From: Verrucosispora sp. WMMD573
GTDB lineage: Bacteria > Actinomycetota > Actinomycetes > Mycobacteriales > Micromonosporaceae
Length of the DNA stretch: 64,000 bases
NCBI RefSeq assembly: GCF_027497175.1
Contig: NZ_CP114901.1
Span: 2,232,001 to 2,296,000 of the forward strand
Reading direction: 5' to 3'
Shown: piece after piece, positions 16,507 to 25,656 of the stretch
How the letters are laid out: each line of letters opens with the position of its first letter
Numbering within the stretch: the stretch's first letter is position 1
Position numbers and translations under genes: made by a program
The notes under the pieces: generated by a model
Seen by the model: only the letters and a program-made list of their open reading frames with translations
The model's database searches: none
What the model was told of the DNA's origin: nothing

Positions 16507-18831
16507 TCAGGAACGGTAGCCGGCGGAGCGGTACTCGTACTCCCGATCGTCGTCGCGGTCACCGGTGTCGCGGCTGAAGTCCCAGCCGCCGGCCGATTCC
16601 CGCCCGGGACGACCACCGACCGCGAAGCCACCGATCTCCTGCCCCCGACGCCAGCCGCGGAAGTATCCGGTGGTGTTCTCGGCCAGGCTGGCGGCGTCGC
16701 GCACTATCCGCAGCGGACGCTCCTCCCGCAGTGGCGAGCCGGGCACCAGGTTGGCCTGCGGTACGCGCTTGGGCAGCCCCGCGTTCGTCTCGGCACCAAC
16801 TGCGGGACGGGCCGCCTGCTCGGCGGCCTGCCAGCCGGTGTCGGCCGTGGTCGACCAGTCCAGGTCGGCCTCCTCGCCGTGCCCGACGAACCAGGCGGAA
16901 CGGGCCTGCGCGAAGATCAGCAGATCGCCATCGCCCTCGTCGGAGACCGGCGGCGGCCGGTGCTCGACCGGCGGTTCCGCCGCACGGCGGGCCGGTGGGA
17001 GGTCCGACCGCTCCGCACCCCGGTTGCCGCGTTCGGTGCCGCTGCGGTCGACGAGCCGTAGCGGCGGCGTCTCCGGTGGCGGCTGGGCCCCGTTGCGCAG
17101 CGCCCGGTCGGCCAGCGGCGGCGGCTCCACCAGCCGCAGTACCGGCGGCTCCGGCGGCAGGTCGTCGGCGAGCCACGGCGGGGTGACCCGGCGGTCTGCA
17201 CCGTGGTCGGTGGGTGGCTCGGGGGCAGCGCGCCGACCACGGTCGTCGTACGAACTGACGACCGGATTGCGGGGCGAGGTGTCGGCCGGGTGCTCCGGGT
17301 TGTTGACAAGTGGCCAGTTCGAGCGGGCTCCCGGGGGCGCGGTCTTCTCCTGCTCGGGACGAGGCGCCGGCACCGGGACGCTGAGGTCGGTGGCGCTGAA
17401 TCCGCCGGTCGGTGTCGGTGGTTCGCCGTTCGTCTTCGGCCGGGGCGGGATGACCGTGCGCTGACGCTCGGCGCGGGCGTTGTTGATCGCCGCCGTGGTC
17501 AGGGTCGGCCGGAACGGCTCGCCCGCCTCGGCGGGCGGGATCGAACCGCGCTGCGTCGGTGCGATCGGCGTGATGCCGGGGGGCGGTGGCGGCGGCGCGG
17601 AGATTGGCCGGTTGGTCGGGCCGTCCACCCAGGACGGCTGCGACTCGGCCCGCGACGGCGAGGCGGGCGGGCCGGCCGCGGCGGCCGGCGTCACCGGCGC
17701 GGGCGCGACCGGTGGGGGCGTCACCGGCGCGGGCGCCACCGGCGGTGGGCCGAGTGGACGCGGGGAGGCCGGCTGGGCGTTGCCCGGCACCGGCTCCGGC
17801 CGGCTGCGACGGCCACCGGCCGGCTCAGGGCCGCTGGGGCGCACCGACCGCAGGCCGGTCTGGATGCCGGGCACGCTCGCCGACAGTTCGCCGACCTGTT
17901 CGCCGCGGCGCGCGGCGGCTCGCCGGCCGGGCGCCGCCGTCGGGCCGGCGGTACGGGCGCGCAACGCACCGACGAGCGCCGCACAGCCGGCGTCACAGGC
18001 CCGGACCGAGGCGACCGCCTGTCGAATGGTCTCCGCGGCGGCTGAGGTGAGTGCCCGGTTGACGGTGGCCCGCCGTGGGGTCTCGGAGATGGCGACGCGC
18101 AGCGCGGTGACGGCCTCGTCGATCGCCTCCGCGTCCCCCGCCCCTTCGGCGGTGAGCTGTGCGGTGACGGCGTCCGCGGTGACCGCGGCGTCGCGGCCCC
18201 GGCCGGCCGCGTCGGTCAGCATGCCCGGCTCGGGCAGTGCGTCCAGTACGGCCAGCGGGATCGACTCGGCCGGATCGGGGTAGGCGCGCAACGCGGCCGG
18301 GTAGAGCTCGCGGAGCACCTCACGCAGCGCGACTGCGGCGGAGTGCCGACCGCTGGCCAGCGCGGCGTGTGCGGCGAGGACCTGCTTGTACCCGGCGAGG
18401 TCACGGGGAGCCGGCAGGGTCACCGCCGACAGAGCCCCGGCCTGCAACGCCCGGGCCAGACCGACGGCGCGCCGGACGGCCGGCGGGGACTGCATCTCCT
18501 CCAGCGAGTCGTCGTCGGCGAACCGTTCGGCGAAGTCGTCGACGGAGTCGTCGTCGGCGATCGCCAGCGGGCGACCTGCGGCGCTGAGCAGAGAGGTGAT
18601 GGTGTGGTCGTCGCTGTCGGCCGCTATCGCCGCACCGCTCGGCCCGCCCGAGCGTTCCACGAGCAGCGTGACCAGCCGGGCGTAGCCCGTCGGGTCGTCG
18701 CCGATCTCGCAGACATGCAGCAGACGGCCTGCGTCGTCGACCACAGCGGACGTCAGCGCCGATCCGGTCGAGACCGGTCGGTCGGCCGGGTCCGCCGAGG
18801 TCAGACCGCAGTACACGCGCACGAGCGCCAC
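16507..18831 (-). CDS. Degenerate IS110-transposase-like protein with conservon-kinase-like tail
   Basis: A 774-residue protein of two parts. Residues ~1-310 resemble the IS110-family DEDD transposase N-terminus and mid region (VYCGL..., GYARLVTLL, LREVLRELYPAALRAYPDP, LDALPEPGML), but the usual GID of the first catalytic aspartate reads GLT, and the other acidic positions are not evident. The rest is proline-rich disordered sequence ending in ARSAWFVGHG, ADTGWQAA, GLPKRVPQANLVPG and GYFRGWRRGQEIGG, matching the tail of the kinase at 10083 motif by motif. The GTG at 18831 is eight bases after GGAGGAGG; an ATG at 18936 would overlap the upstream gene. It is not flanked by element ends, so it looks domesticated. 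A regulatory role with the conservon is inferred. Confidence 0.7.
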   Translation of the reverse strand: MALVRVYCGLTSADPADRPVSTGSALTSAVVDDAGRLLHVCEIGDDPTGYARLVTLLVERSGGPSGAAIAADSDDHTITSLLSAAGRPLAIADDDSVDDFAERFADDDSLEEMQSPPAVRRAVGLARALQAGALSAVTLPAPRDLAGYKQVLAAHAALASGRHSAAVALREVLRELYPAALRAYPDPAESIPLAVLDALPEPGMLTDAAGRGRDAAVTADAVTAQLTAEGAGDAEAIDEAVTALRVAISETPRRATVNRALTSAAAETIRQAVASVRACDAGCAALVGALRARTAGPTAAPGRRAAARRGEQVGELSASVPGIQTGLRSVRPSGPEPAGGRRSRPEPVPGNAQPASPRPLGPPPVAPAPVTPPPVAPAPVTPAAAAGPPASPSRAESQPSWVDGPTNRPISAPPPPPPGITPIAPTQRGSIPPAEAGEPFRPTLTTAAINNARAERQRTVIPPRPKTNGEPPTPTGGFSATDLSVPVPAPRPEQEKTAPPGARSNWPLVNNPEHPADTSPRNPVVSSYDDRGRRAAPEPPTDHGADRRVTPPWLADDLPPEPPVLRLVEPPPLADRALRNGAQPPPETPPLRLVDRSGTERGNRGAERSDLPPARRAAEPPVEHRPPPVSDEGDGDLLIFAQARSAWFVGHGEEADLDWSTTADTGWQAAEQAARPAVGAETNAGLPKRVPQANLVPGSPLREERPLRIVRDAASLAENTTGYFRGWRRGQEIGGFAVGGRPGRESAGGWDFSRDTGDRDDDREYEYRSAGYRS

Positions 18832-18895
18832 GGCGTCGTCCTCCTCCCGGGACACAGGGCTTTCTCTGCCAGAGACTGATGCTCCCTGGTGCGGG

Positions 18896-19852
18896 TCAGT
18901 CGCGCCAGTCCACGACCGCAGAGATCTTTCCGACAATGGTCCGCCAACCCAGACTTGCGGTTTGTGCCCCGATTCTCTTCAGCCTACGCCGTCCCATGAA
19001 GCCGCCGATGCCGCCGCCGACCGATGCCCGTAGCGCCTCGTCCAGGTCGTCGAGGCTGGAGCCGGTGGAGAGCATGTCCAGCACCGCAGGCAGCCGCAGG
19101 GCGTACGCCAGGTCGCGGGCGACCTCGCCGGCCTCGATGAGCAGCGTCGGGTCCCAGGTGTCGTGCCCGCCGCGGAGGTTCTCCACGACGAGGTCGAGTT
19201 CGTAGACGTCATCGTCCAGCGGCGCGATGTCGGCCGGTTCCACCCGTTCGGACAGTTCATCCCAACTGTCCAGCTGGGACAGATCGTTGGGTGCGCCGGA
19301 ACGGACGAAACTGACAAGCGACTCGGGCGTCTTGAACAGCAGCAGCCGGCCCTTGTGGGTCAGGAAGACCGGCACCTCCTCGTCACCGGCCTCGTCCGCG
19401 GTGACCTCGTCCGCGTCTTTCTTGTCGTCTTCGGTGGCGTCGTCGCCGCGCTGCGCCTGCTTCTCCTCGTCCTCGCTCTCGGCGAACTCCCGGGCGACGT
19501 CCTCGTCGAGGATGACAACGTCGCCCTCCTCCTCGTCGTCGTCGTGGCCCTCGGCCGGGCCGACCTGCCGGCGGGCGAGGAAGGGGTCGTCGGCGTCGCG
19601 CTCGGCCACGTCGGTCGGGGTCAGCTCGCGAGCCGCCCGGTACGCGCGCAGGGTGAAGCCGGTGCCGGCCGCCAGGGCGATCTCCACCGGAGCTATCCGC
19701 AGCTCGTCCCAGAGCGCGCGGTTCGCGGTCTCCGCCGCGGCGACGTCGGGCGCGGAGTCGGCCGGCTCGGCGACGTCCGGCTCGCTGGTGCCGGTCGTGT
19801 CATCGAGCTCGGGCTCGTCGGCGTCCGGCCGTTGGGGCGACTGGCGTGCCAC
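18896..19852 (-). CDS. Conserved acidic actinobacterial protein
   Basis: I do not recognise a characterised family. The protein of 318 residues starts at a GTG preceded by GGAGG at five bases; a longer reading from ATG 19918 lacks such a site. It has an acidic disordered region (EGHDDDEEEGDVVILDEDVAREF... and KDADEVTADEAGDEE), then an ordered C-terminal half with VPVFLTHKGRLLLFKTPESLVSFVRS, VYELDLVVENLRGG and GGGIGGFMGRRRLKRIG. There is no membrane segment or catalytic motif that I can see. It precedes the IS110-like/conservon-tail gene by 64 bases on the same strand and may be co-transcribed with it. Confidence 0.6.
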   Translation of the reverse strand: MARQSPQRPDADEPELDDTTGTSEPDVAEPADSAPDVAAAETANRALWDELRIAPVEIALAAGTGFTLRAYRAARELTPTDVAERDADDPFLARRQVGPAEGHDDDEEEGDVVILDEDVAREFAESEDEEKQAQRGDDATEDDKKDADEVTADEAGDEEVPVFLTHKGRLLLFKTPESLVSFVRSGAPNDLSQLDSWDELSERVEPADIAPLDDDVYELDLVVENLRGGHDTWDPTLLIEAGEVARDLAYALRLPAVLDMLSTGSSLDDLDEALRASVGGGIGGFMGRRRLKRIGAQTASLGWRTIVGKISAVVDWRD

Positions 19853-19997
19853 GGTGACCTCCGTGTGCGTCGGGCTACCACCCCCGGCGCTGATGCCGGT
19901 GAGTGACTCTGGGCACATACCCTAGTTGGCTGCGCTCGGTAACCGCTGGCCGCACCCCGATGGCTCACCACGCGGATAACAAGTAGCGTGTCTACGC

Positions 19998-20339
19998 ATG
20001 AACGCCCAGGCGCTGCACGGACACCTCGACGCCCTGCTCCTGGCGGTGCTGGAGCGGGGGGCCCTGCACGGCTACGCCATCATCGAGGCCCTGCGGGCGC
20101 GCAGTGACGGTCGCCTCGACCTGCCCACCGGCACCGTCTACCCGGCGCTGCGACGGCTGGAGCGGGCCGGACACGTGGTCAGTGCGTGGAGCACCGTGAA
20201 CGGGCGGGAACGGCGGACCTACGAGTTGACCGACACCGGCCGGCGGGCGCTGGCCGACCAGCGGTCGGGGTGGCGTGAGTTCAGTTCGACGGTCGGCCGC
20301 TTTCTGGACCCGGGCACCACACCCACCCCGGCGGGCTGA
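19998..20339 (+). CDS. PadR family transcriptional regulator
   Basis: A 113-residue winged-helix repressor of the short PadR-s2 type. The signature GYAIIEALRARSDGRLDLPTGTVYPALRRLERAGHV lies at residues ~24-60, and RRTYELTDTGRRAL forms the wing and following helix. It probably dimerises through the C-terminal helix. PadR genes are often co-transcribed with membrane proteins carrying a permease prefix domain; here such a gene lies immediately downstream but in the convergent orientation, with only four bases between the stops. Confidence 0.92.
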   Translation: MNAQALHGHLDALLLAVLERGALHGYAIIEALRARSDGRLDLPTGTVYPALRRLERAGHVVSAWSTVNGRERRTYELTDTGRRALADQRSGWREFSSTVGRFLDPGTTPTPAG

Positions 20340-20343
20340 CCCG

Positions 20344-21015
20344 TCAGCGGACGGCCAGCAGCCAGGTGCGGGCGGCGCTGCCCAGCCATACGTGGGCTGT
20401 GGCGCCGACGACCATTCCGATGATCATCGGCGGCCAGGTCAGGGCCGCGTCCCACAGCACTATCGACCAGGAGAACAGCCCGGCCCCGGCCACCGCGCCC
20501 AGCAGGGCGGTCCCGGTCAGCGCGACACCGGCGCCGCGCGCCAGCGCGGTGAGTGCGGGACGAGCCGAGCGGGCGGTGGCCGCGACCAGCACGAGCCCGG
20601 CCAGACCGAGCAGGAAGGCAGCCGCCCAGATCCACTCCACCGACTGTGACAACAGCAGGTAACCGGCGGGTGGTCGCGGCCCGCTGCTCCAGCTCGATCC
20701 GTGCCAGGTCAGGTCACCGGCGATCGAGGCGGTCGCGGCGAAGGCGACCACCCGCAGGGACAGCCCGCGCAGCGCGGCCACCGCGAGTTCGGCCTGGTAG
20801 GCCGGGGCGAGCTGATCCGGCGTACCGAAGTCGGCAACCGCCTGGCGCGACGCCTCACCCGCCGGCAGTCCGCTGTCCTGGTACGCCTCGGCGGCGTCGA
20901 GCAGCCCGTGCCGGGCCTCGGTGATCAGATCGGCCCGCAGCCGGCGTGGCCCACGGAGCCGGCCGGCGAGCTGCCGCAGGTGCTCCTCGACCAACACGTC
21001 ATCCCTGACCTGCAT
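20344..21015 (-). CDS. Membrane protein with permease-prefix-like N-terminus
   Basis: A 223-residue protein. The first ~85 residues are soluble and helical (EEHLRQLAGRLRGPRRLRADLITEARHGLLDAAEAY..., VADFGTPDQLAPAYQAEL), matching the permease prefix/HAAS-type domain usually found next to PadR regulators. Four or five membrane segments follow (LRVVAFAATASIAG, SVEWIWAAAFLLGLAGLVLV, ALTGTALLGAVAGAGLF, WPPMIIGMVVGATAHVWL). The function is unknown. It is convergent with the PadR gene, unlike the usual same-strand arrangement. Confidence 0.75.
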   Translation of the reverse strand: MQVRDDVLVEEHLRQLAGRLRGPRRLRADLITEARHGLLDAAEAYQDSGLPAGEASRQAVADFGTPDQLAPAYQAELAVAALRGLSLRVVAFAATASIAGDLTWHGSSWSSGPRPPAGYLLLSQSVEWIWAAAFLLGLAGLVLVAATARSARPALTALARGAGVALTGTALLGAVAGAGLFSWSIVLWDAALTWPPMIIGMVVGATAHVWLGSAARTWLLAVR

Positions 21016-21082
21016 GGCCCCAACCCTGCCATGCCGCCTGACGTTCCGGCCTCGGGGACATCCCGGAGGCGGCCCCGACGGA

Positions 21083-22972
21083 TCAGCCCGACAACGCGAG
21101 GTAGCCGTGCTCGGCGGCCTGCTGCAACACCCACTGCTCCCGATACCAGCCGGGCGTCGCCACGAGCGCCGCGTGTCGGCCCCGCTGCACGACCCGGCCG
21201 GCGTCCAGCACCACGATCTCGTCGAGTTCGGCGAGGCCGCTGAGCCGGTGGGTGATCAGCAGCACCGAGTGCCCGACGGTCGCGGCCGATGCGCTGGCCA
21301 GCACCGCATCGGCGGCGGCCGGGTCGAGACCCTCCGTGGGCTCGTCGAGCACCAGAACACCCGGCGCGGCGAGCAGGGCGCGGGCCAGCGCGAGACGCTG
21401 CCGTTGGCCACCGGAGAGCTGTCCGCCCTCCTCGCCGACCACCGTGTCCCAGCCGTCCGGCTGATCCCGGACCCAGTCCGCCAGCCCGGCGGCGGTGGCG
21501 GCGGTGAGCAGCGCGTCCTCGTCCGCGTTCGGCCGACCGAGCAGCATGTTGTCCCGGACGGTGGCGTGAAAGACGTACGCCTCGGCGAGCAACCCGCCGA
21601 CCAGGTAGGGCAACTCCTGGGGCGGGTACGCCGACACGTCCCGTCCGTTCAGTGTGACCCGGCCGGCGGTGGGGGACACCGCGCCGGTCAGCACGGCGGC
21701 CAGGGTGCTCTTGCCCGCGCCACTGGGACCGACGACTGCTACCCGACGTCCGGGTGCCAGCTCAAGGTCGACGCCATCGAGCGCGGCGGGAGCACCGGCC
21801 CGGTACCGAACCGTCACCGCTTCGAACCGAACCGTCGATGCCGTGTCGACCGGTCCCGTCACGCTCTCGGCGGTCTCGGCCGGCTCAGCGCCGTACCCGC
21901 CCGCCAGGTGGGCGTCGGGCAAGCCCGGCGTGCTGGCGTCGCGCAAGCTCGCGGTGCCGGCCGGACGCCGGTCGGCGGAGATCCAGGCGGTCCCCGAATC
22001 GGCGTCGTCCGGTGCCAGGAGCTGAGCGACCCGGGCCAGGCCGGACCGCAGTCCGGTCCATTGACGGGCCGCGCCGACCAGCGCGAGAGCGATCTCCACG
22101 GCGGCCAGGGTGCCGACGGCCAGGACGCCGACCAGCACCCCGTCCACACCTGCGCCGAGGGCCACGTACACCACCGCCCCGGCGGTGACGCCGGCCACCA
22201 GCACCCCGGCCGCGTCGACGGCGAAGCCGAGCGCGGCGAGTCGGCGCTCCAGCCGTGCCAGTCGGCGGGCCCGCCGACCGGCAGCCGCCAGCGCGTCCGA
22301 GGTCGCCCCGAAGGCGGCCAGGTCGGCGGCACCGTGGGTGAGATCGATCGCGTCGGTGGCGAGCGCTCCGCGCAGGGGTGCCACCTCCGCGCCGGCCCGC
22401 CGGGTCAGCGCGGTCGCCAGCGCCGGCAGGGCGACGGCGGCCACCAGCAGCCCGACGGCGAGCGTCAGCGCGGCCGGCAGCGAGACCAGCGCGGTCAGCC
22501 CGACAGCCAGTACGCTCACCAGCCCGGCCGCGGCGGCCGGCACGAGCACCCGCAGCAGCAGGTCCTGCACCGCGTCCACGTCGGAGACCAGTCGACTCAG
22601 CGCGTCCCCACTGCGCGGCGGCTCACCGCGTCGGGTCGCCAGGGTGTCGAAGACCCGGGCCCGGACATCGGTGACCAGGCGCAGCACCGCGTCGTGCCCG
22701 GCCAGGCGTTCGGTGTAACGCAGCACGCCCCGGCTCACCGCCAGCGCCCGTACCGCCACGATCGCCACGGTGAGCCGATCCAGCGGGGGCTGACCGGCGG
22801 CGGTCATCAGCAGCCAGGTCGCGGTCGCCATCAGGGCCAGTCCGGCGAACTCGGTGGCCGCGGCGAGCAGCCCGGCACCGATCAGGCGTGTCAGGTACGG
22901 CCGGGCCAACCGCAGCACAACCAGTTCGGGTGGGCGTCCGTCGCTGATGGCCACCTCGTCGCGCTCGCTCAT
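21083..22972 (-). CDS. cydC: Thiol reductant ABC exporter subunit CydC
   Basis: Half-transporter of 629 residues: an N-terminal six-helix transmembrane domain (~20-310) and a C-terminal nucleotide-binding domain with Walker A GPSGAGKSTL, Q-loop, signature LSGGQRQR and Walker B VLVLDEPTEGLD. CydDC exports cysteine/glutathione-type thiols and is needed for cytochrome bd assembly. The ATG overlaps the cydD stop (ATGA). A low-complexity linker of about 50 residues (ADRRPAGTASLRDAST...) separates the two domains, longer than in E. coli. Last gene of the cydABDC set. Confidence 0.92.
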   Translation of the reverse strand: MSERDEVAISDGRPPELVVLRLARPYLTRLIGAGLLAAATEFAGLALMATATWLLMTAAGQPPLDRLTVAIVAVRALAVSRGVLRYTERLAGHDAVLRLVTDVRARVFDTLATRRGEPPRSGDALSRLVSDVDAVQDLLLRVLVPAAAAGLVSVLAVGLTALVSLPAALTLAVGLLVAAVALPALATALTRRAGAEVAPLRGALATDAIDLTHGAADLAAFGATSDALAAAGRRARRLARLERRLAALGFAVDAAGVLVAGVTAGAVVYVALGAGVDGVLVGVLAVGTLAAVEIALALVGAARQWTGLRSGLARVAQLLAPDDADSGTAWISADRRPAGTASLRDASTPGLPDAHLAGGYGAEPAETAESVTGPVDTASTVRFEAVTVRYRAGAPAALDGVDLELAPGRRVAVVGPSGAGKSTLAAVLTGAVSPTAGRVTLNGRDVSAYPPQELPYLVGGLLAEAYVFHATVRDNMLLGRPNADEDALLTAATAAGLADWVRDQPDGWDTVVGEEGGQLSGGQRQRLALARALLAAPGVLVLDEPTEGLDPAAADAVLASASAATVGHSVLLITHRLSGLAELDEIVVLDAGRVVQRGRHAALVATPGWYREQWVLQQAAEHGYLALSG

Positions 22973-24642
22973 GCGCGCTCACCGGCCGGTACCGGAGTCA
23001 GTTCGGTGACCCGGCCGTCCTCGACCCGAAGGATGCGGTCGACGTCGCTAAGCAGCGCGGGCCGATGGGCCACCAGGAGGCCGGTACGGCCGGCGACCAG
23101 CTTGCGGGTGGCCGACAGCACCACCGCCTCGGCGGTGGCGTCGAGGCGTGCGGTGGGCTCGTCGAGCAGCACCACCGGCGCGTCCCGGAGGAACGCCCGG
23201 GCCAGCGCCACCCGTTGCCGCTGGCCGCTGGACAGGCCGTGCCCCCGCTCGCCGAGCAGGGTGTCCAGCCCGTCGGGTAGGGCGGCGACCACCTCGTCCA
23301 GCGCGGCGGCACGAACCGCGGCGGCGAGGGCGGTAGGCGTGGCATCGGGGGTGCCGAGCCGGATGTTGTCGGCCAGCGACGCGGCGAACAGGTGGGCCCG
23401 CTGCGGCACCCACGCCACCTGTCGCCGCCAGCCGTCCGAGTCGACGTCGGTCAGGTCGACCCCGCCGACGGTGACCCGGCCTTCGGTTGGGCGCACGAAG
23501 CCGAGCAGCAGGTTGAGCAGAGTGCTCTTGCCAGCGCCGCTCGGCCCGATGATCGCGATGCGCTCGCCGGGCCGGATGGTCAGCGTCACGTCGCGCAACG
23601 CCGTGGTGCGTTCGTACGCCACCGTCACCGATTCGAAGCGGATCTCGGCGGATCCGTCCGGTAGCGGGCTCGCCCGACCCGGCGGTGCCGGCGGCACCGC
23701 GCCGGAGAGGGTGAGCGCCTCGTCCAGCGCGGTGAGCCCTTCCATGCTGGCGTGGAAGCGGCTACCGGCCGCCCGCAGCGGCAGGTACGCCTCCGGGGTC
23801 AGCAGCAGCACCAGCAGCGCGGTCTGTAGGGCCAGTCCGCCGCCGAGCAGCCGGATGCCGACCGGTACGGCGACCAGCGCCACCGACAGGGTGGCGACGA
23901 GTTCGAGCACCAGCGCGGAGAGGAAGGCGATCCGCAGCGTCTTCATGGTGGCGGTGCGGTGCCCGTCGGCCATCTGCCGTACCGCCTCGGTCTGCGCCCG
24001 TGCCCGGCCGAACGCCCGCAGCGTGGGTAACCCGGCCACCATGTCCAGGAAATGCCCCCCGAGCCGGGAGAGCCGCCGCCACTGGCGCTCGGTGGCGGCC
24101 TGGGCCTGCCAGCCGAGCAGCGCCCCGAAGATCGGAATGAGCGGCAGCGTCAGCGCGATGATCACCGCCGAACTCCAGTCGGCGAAGAGGACCCGGCCCA
24201 GCACCGCAACCGGCACGGTCACGCTCAGCACGAGTTGCGGCAGGTAGCCGGTGAAGTAGGCGTCCAGCGCGTCCAGACCTCGACCGGCGAGCGTGGCCAG
24301 TTGCCCGGCCCGCTGGCCGGCTACCCAGCCGGGTCCGTGCCGGGCGACGGCACCCAGCAGGTCGGCTCGCAGCGCCGCCTTGACCGTGGCGGCCACCCGC
24401 GCCGACACCGCGCCCTGCGCCCAGACCACCAGCGAGCGGGCCGCGACCGTGGCCAGCAGACCGACCAGCGCGGCGCGGTCGAGCCGCCCGGTGAAGGCCG
24501 TGGCCAGCAGCACGGCCAGGGCTGTCGCCTGCGCCACGACCAGCCCGGCGGCGAGCACGCCGAGCAGCGCGAGCAGGGCGAGGTCGCGTCGGGCCGCAGG
24601 GACCCGGCGCAGCAGCCTCGGGTCGAAGGGGCGGCGGCTCAC
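22969..24642 (-). CDS. cydD: Thiol reductant ABC exporter subunit CydD
   Basis: Half-transporter of 557 residues pairing with CydC. The frame is open upstream, but the GTG at 24642 overlaps the cydB stop (GTGA) and starts the protein just before its first membrane helix (RRDLALLALLGVLAAGLVVAQ). The membrane domain covers residues ~15-300; the ATPase has GPSGAGKSTL, signature LSSGQRQR and VVLLDEPTARLD. The single exchange of G for S in the signature (LSSGQ) is seen in other CydD proteins. Confidence 0.92.
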   Translation of the reverse strand: MSRRPFDPRLLRRVPAARRDLALLALLGVLAAGLVVAQATALAVLLATAFTGRLDRAALVGLLATVAARSLVVWAQGAVSARVAATVKAALRADLLGAVARHGPGWVAGQRAGQLATLAGRGLDALDAYFTGYLPQLVLSVTVPVAVLGRVLFADWSSAVIIALTLPLIPIFGALLGWQAQAATERQWRRLSRLGGHFLDMVAGLPTLRAFGRARAQTEAVRQMADGHRTATMKTLRIAFLSALVLELVATLSVALVAVPVGIRLLGGGLALQTALLVLLLTPEAYLPLRAAGSRFHASMEGLTALDEALTLSGAVPPAPPGRASPLPDGSAEIRFESVTVAYERTTALRDVTLTIRPGERIAIIGPSGAGKSTLLNLLLGFVRPTEGRVTVGGVDLTDVDSDGWRRQVAWVPQRAHLFAASLADNIRLGTPDATPTALAAAVRAAALDEVVAALPDGLDTLLGERGHGLSSGQRQRVALARAFLRDAPVVLLDEPTARLDATAEAVVLSATRKLVAGRTGLLVAHRPALLSDVDRILRVEDGRVTELTPVPAGERA

Positions 24643-25646
24643 CAGTACACCGGTGCCCTGCCGTCGGTTCGTCCTCGAAAAATCCACCAGCACATCGCCT
24701 GGAAGCCTAGTAGGGCCGGCAGCAGCGGTACCGCCAGCCAGCCCAGCAGCCGCAGGGTCGGCCCACTGGCGGCCGCATCGGTCACCGTCAGTGACGCGTT
24801 CGGCTCCACGGTCGACACCAGCACATACGGCCAGAGCGTCGCCCCGACCAGCAGCACCGGCAGTGCGAGCGCGGTCGCGGTGGCGGCGAAGGCCACGCCG
24901 GGCCGACGCCGCCCGAGCGCCACCCGCGCCACCAGCAGGGCCGTCACCAGCAACACCGTCAGCAGTACGCCGACCGCGGGGCGCTGCGCGGCGGTGCGTA
25001 CCCGGTCGGAGAGCAGGGCGATGGCGGTGGCCGTGCCGACCGCGACGAGCGCGGTGAGGAGCAGACGGCGAGCCAACTGACGAACCCGGTCGCCCTCTAC
25101 GGTAGGTAGGCGGAGGGTGAGGAAGGTCGCACCGTGCGCCACGATCATTGCCAGCACGGCCAGTCCGGTGGCGGCGGCGAACGGGGTGAACAGGTGCGTC
25201 ACCCCGGCCACGTGTCCGTCGGCCCGCAGCGGCACCCCCTGAAGCAGCCCAGCGAGCACCACGCCCCAGCCGAGCGCGGCGAGCAGGCTGCCGAGCACGA
25301 TCACCCGGTCCCACGCGGTCCGGGCCCATCCGCCGCCCGGCCGGCTACGCAGTTGCACTCCGGCGGTCACCAGGATCACCCCGGCGAGCGCGGCGGCCAC
25401 CGCCGGGTAGCTGCCGGCGAGCAGTTCGCCCTCCAGCACGGGGAACGCGCCGAACAGGATGCCGACGGCGGCCACCAGCCACACCTCGTTGCCGAGGAAG
25501 AATGGTCCGACCGCGTTGAGGGCGGCGCGTCGGCGCGGCGCGTCGGCGCCACGGGCGAGCAGCAGACCGACGCCGTAGTCGTAGCCGCCGAGCACCAGGT
25601 AGCCGGCGAAGAAGAGGCCGAGCAAGGCGTACCAGGCGAGTTCCAT
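24639..25646 (-). CDS. cydB: Cytochrome bd oxidase subunit II
   Basis: Membrane subunit of the cytochrome bd quinol oxidase, 335 residues with about nine hydrophobic helices. The start MELAWYALLGLFFAGYLVLGGYDYGVGLL is the family N-terminus, and LGNEVWLVAAVG follows. The ATG at 25646 has GGAG nearby and fits better than the earlier in-frame codons. It follows cydA by 10 bases and overlaps cydD, so all four genes are probably one transcript. Confidence 0.95.
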   Translation of the reverse strand: MELAWYALLGLFFAGYLVLGGYDYGVGLLLARGADAPRRRAALNAVGPFFLGNEVWLVAAVGILFGAFPVLEGELLAGSYPAVAAALAGVILVTAGVQLRSRPGGGWARTAWDRVIVLGSLLAALGWGVVLAGLLQGVPLRADGHVAGVTHLFTPFAAATGLAVLAMIVAHGATFLTLRLPTVEGDRVRQLARRLLLTALVAVGTATAIALLSDRVRTAAQRPAVGVLLTVLLVTALLVARVALGRRRPGVAFAATATALALPVLLVGATLWPYVLVSTVEPNASLTVTDAAASGPTLRLLGWLAVPLLPALLGFQAMCWWIFRGRTDGRAPVYW

Positions 25647-25656
25647 CTCGGGCTCC

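Noticed and set aside
20921..24247. 1108-codon open frame antisense to cydC/cydD
   Set aside because: It mirrors the GC-rich codon bias of the real genes, has no start site or family motif, and covers two clear transporter genes.
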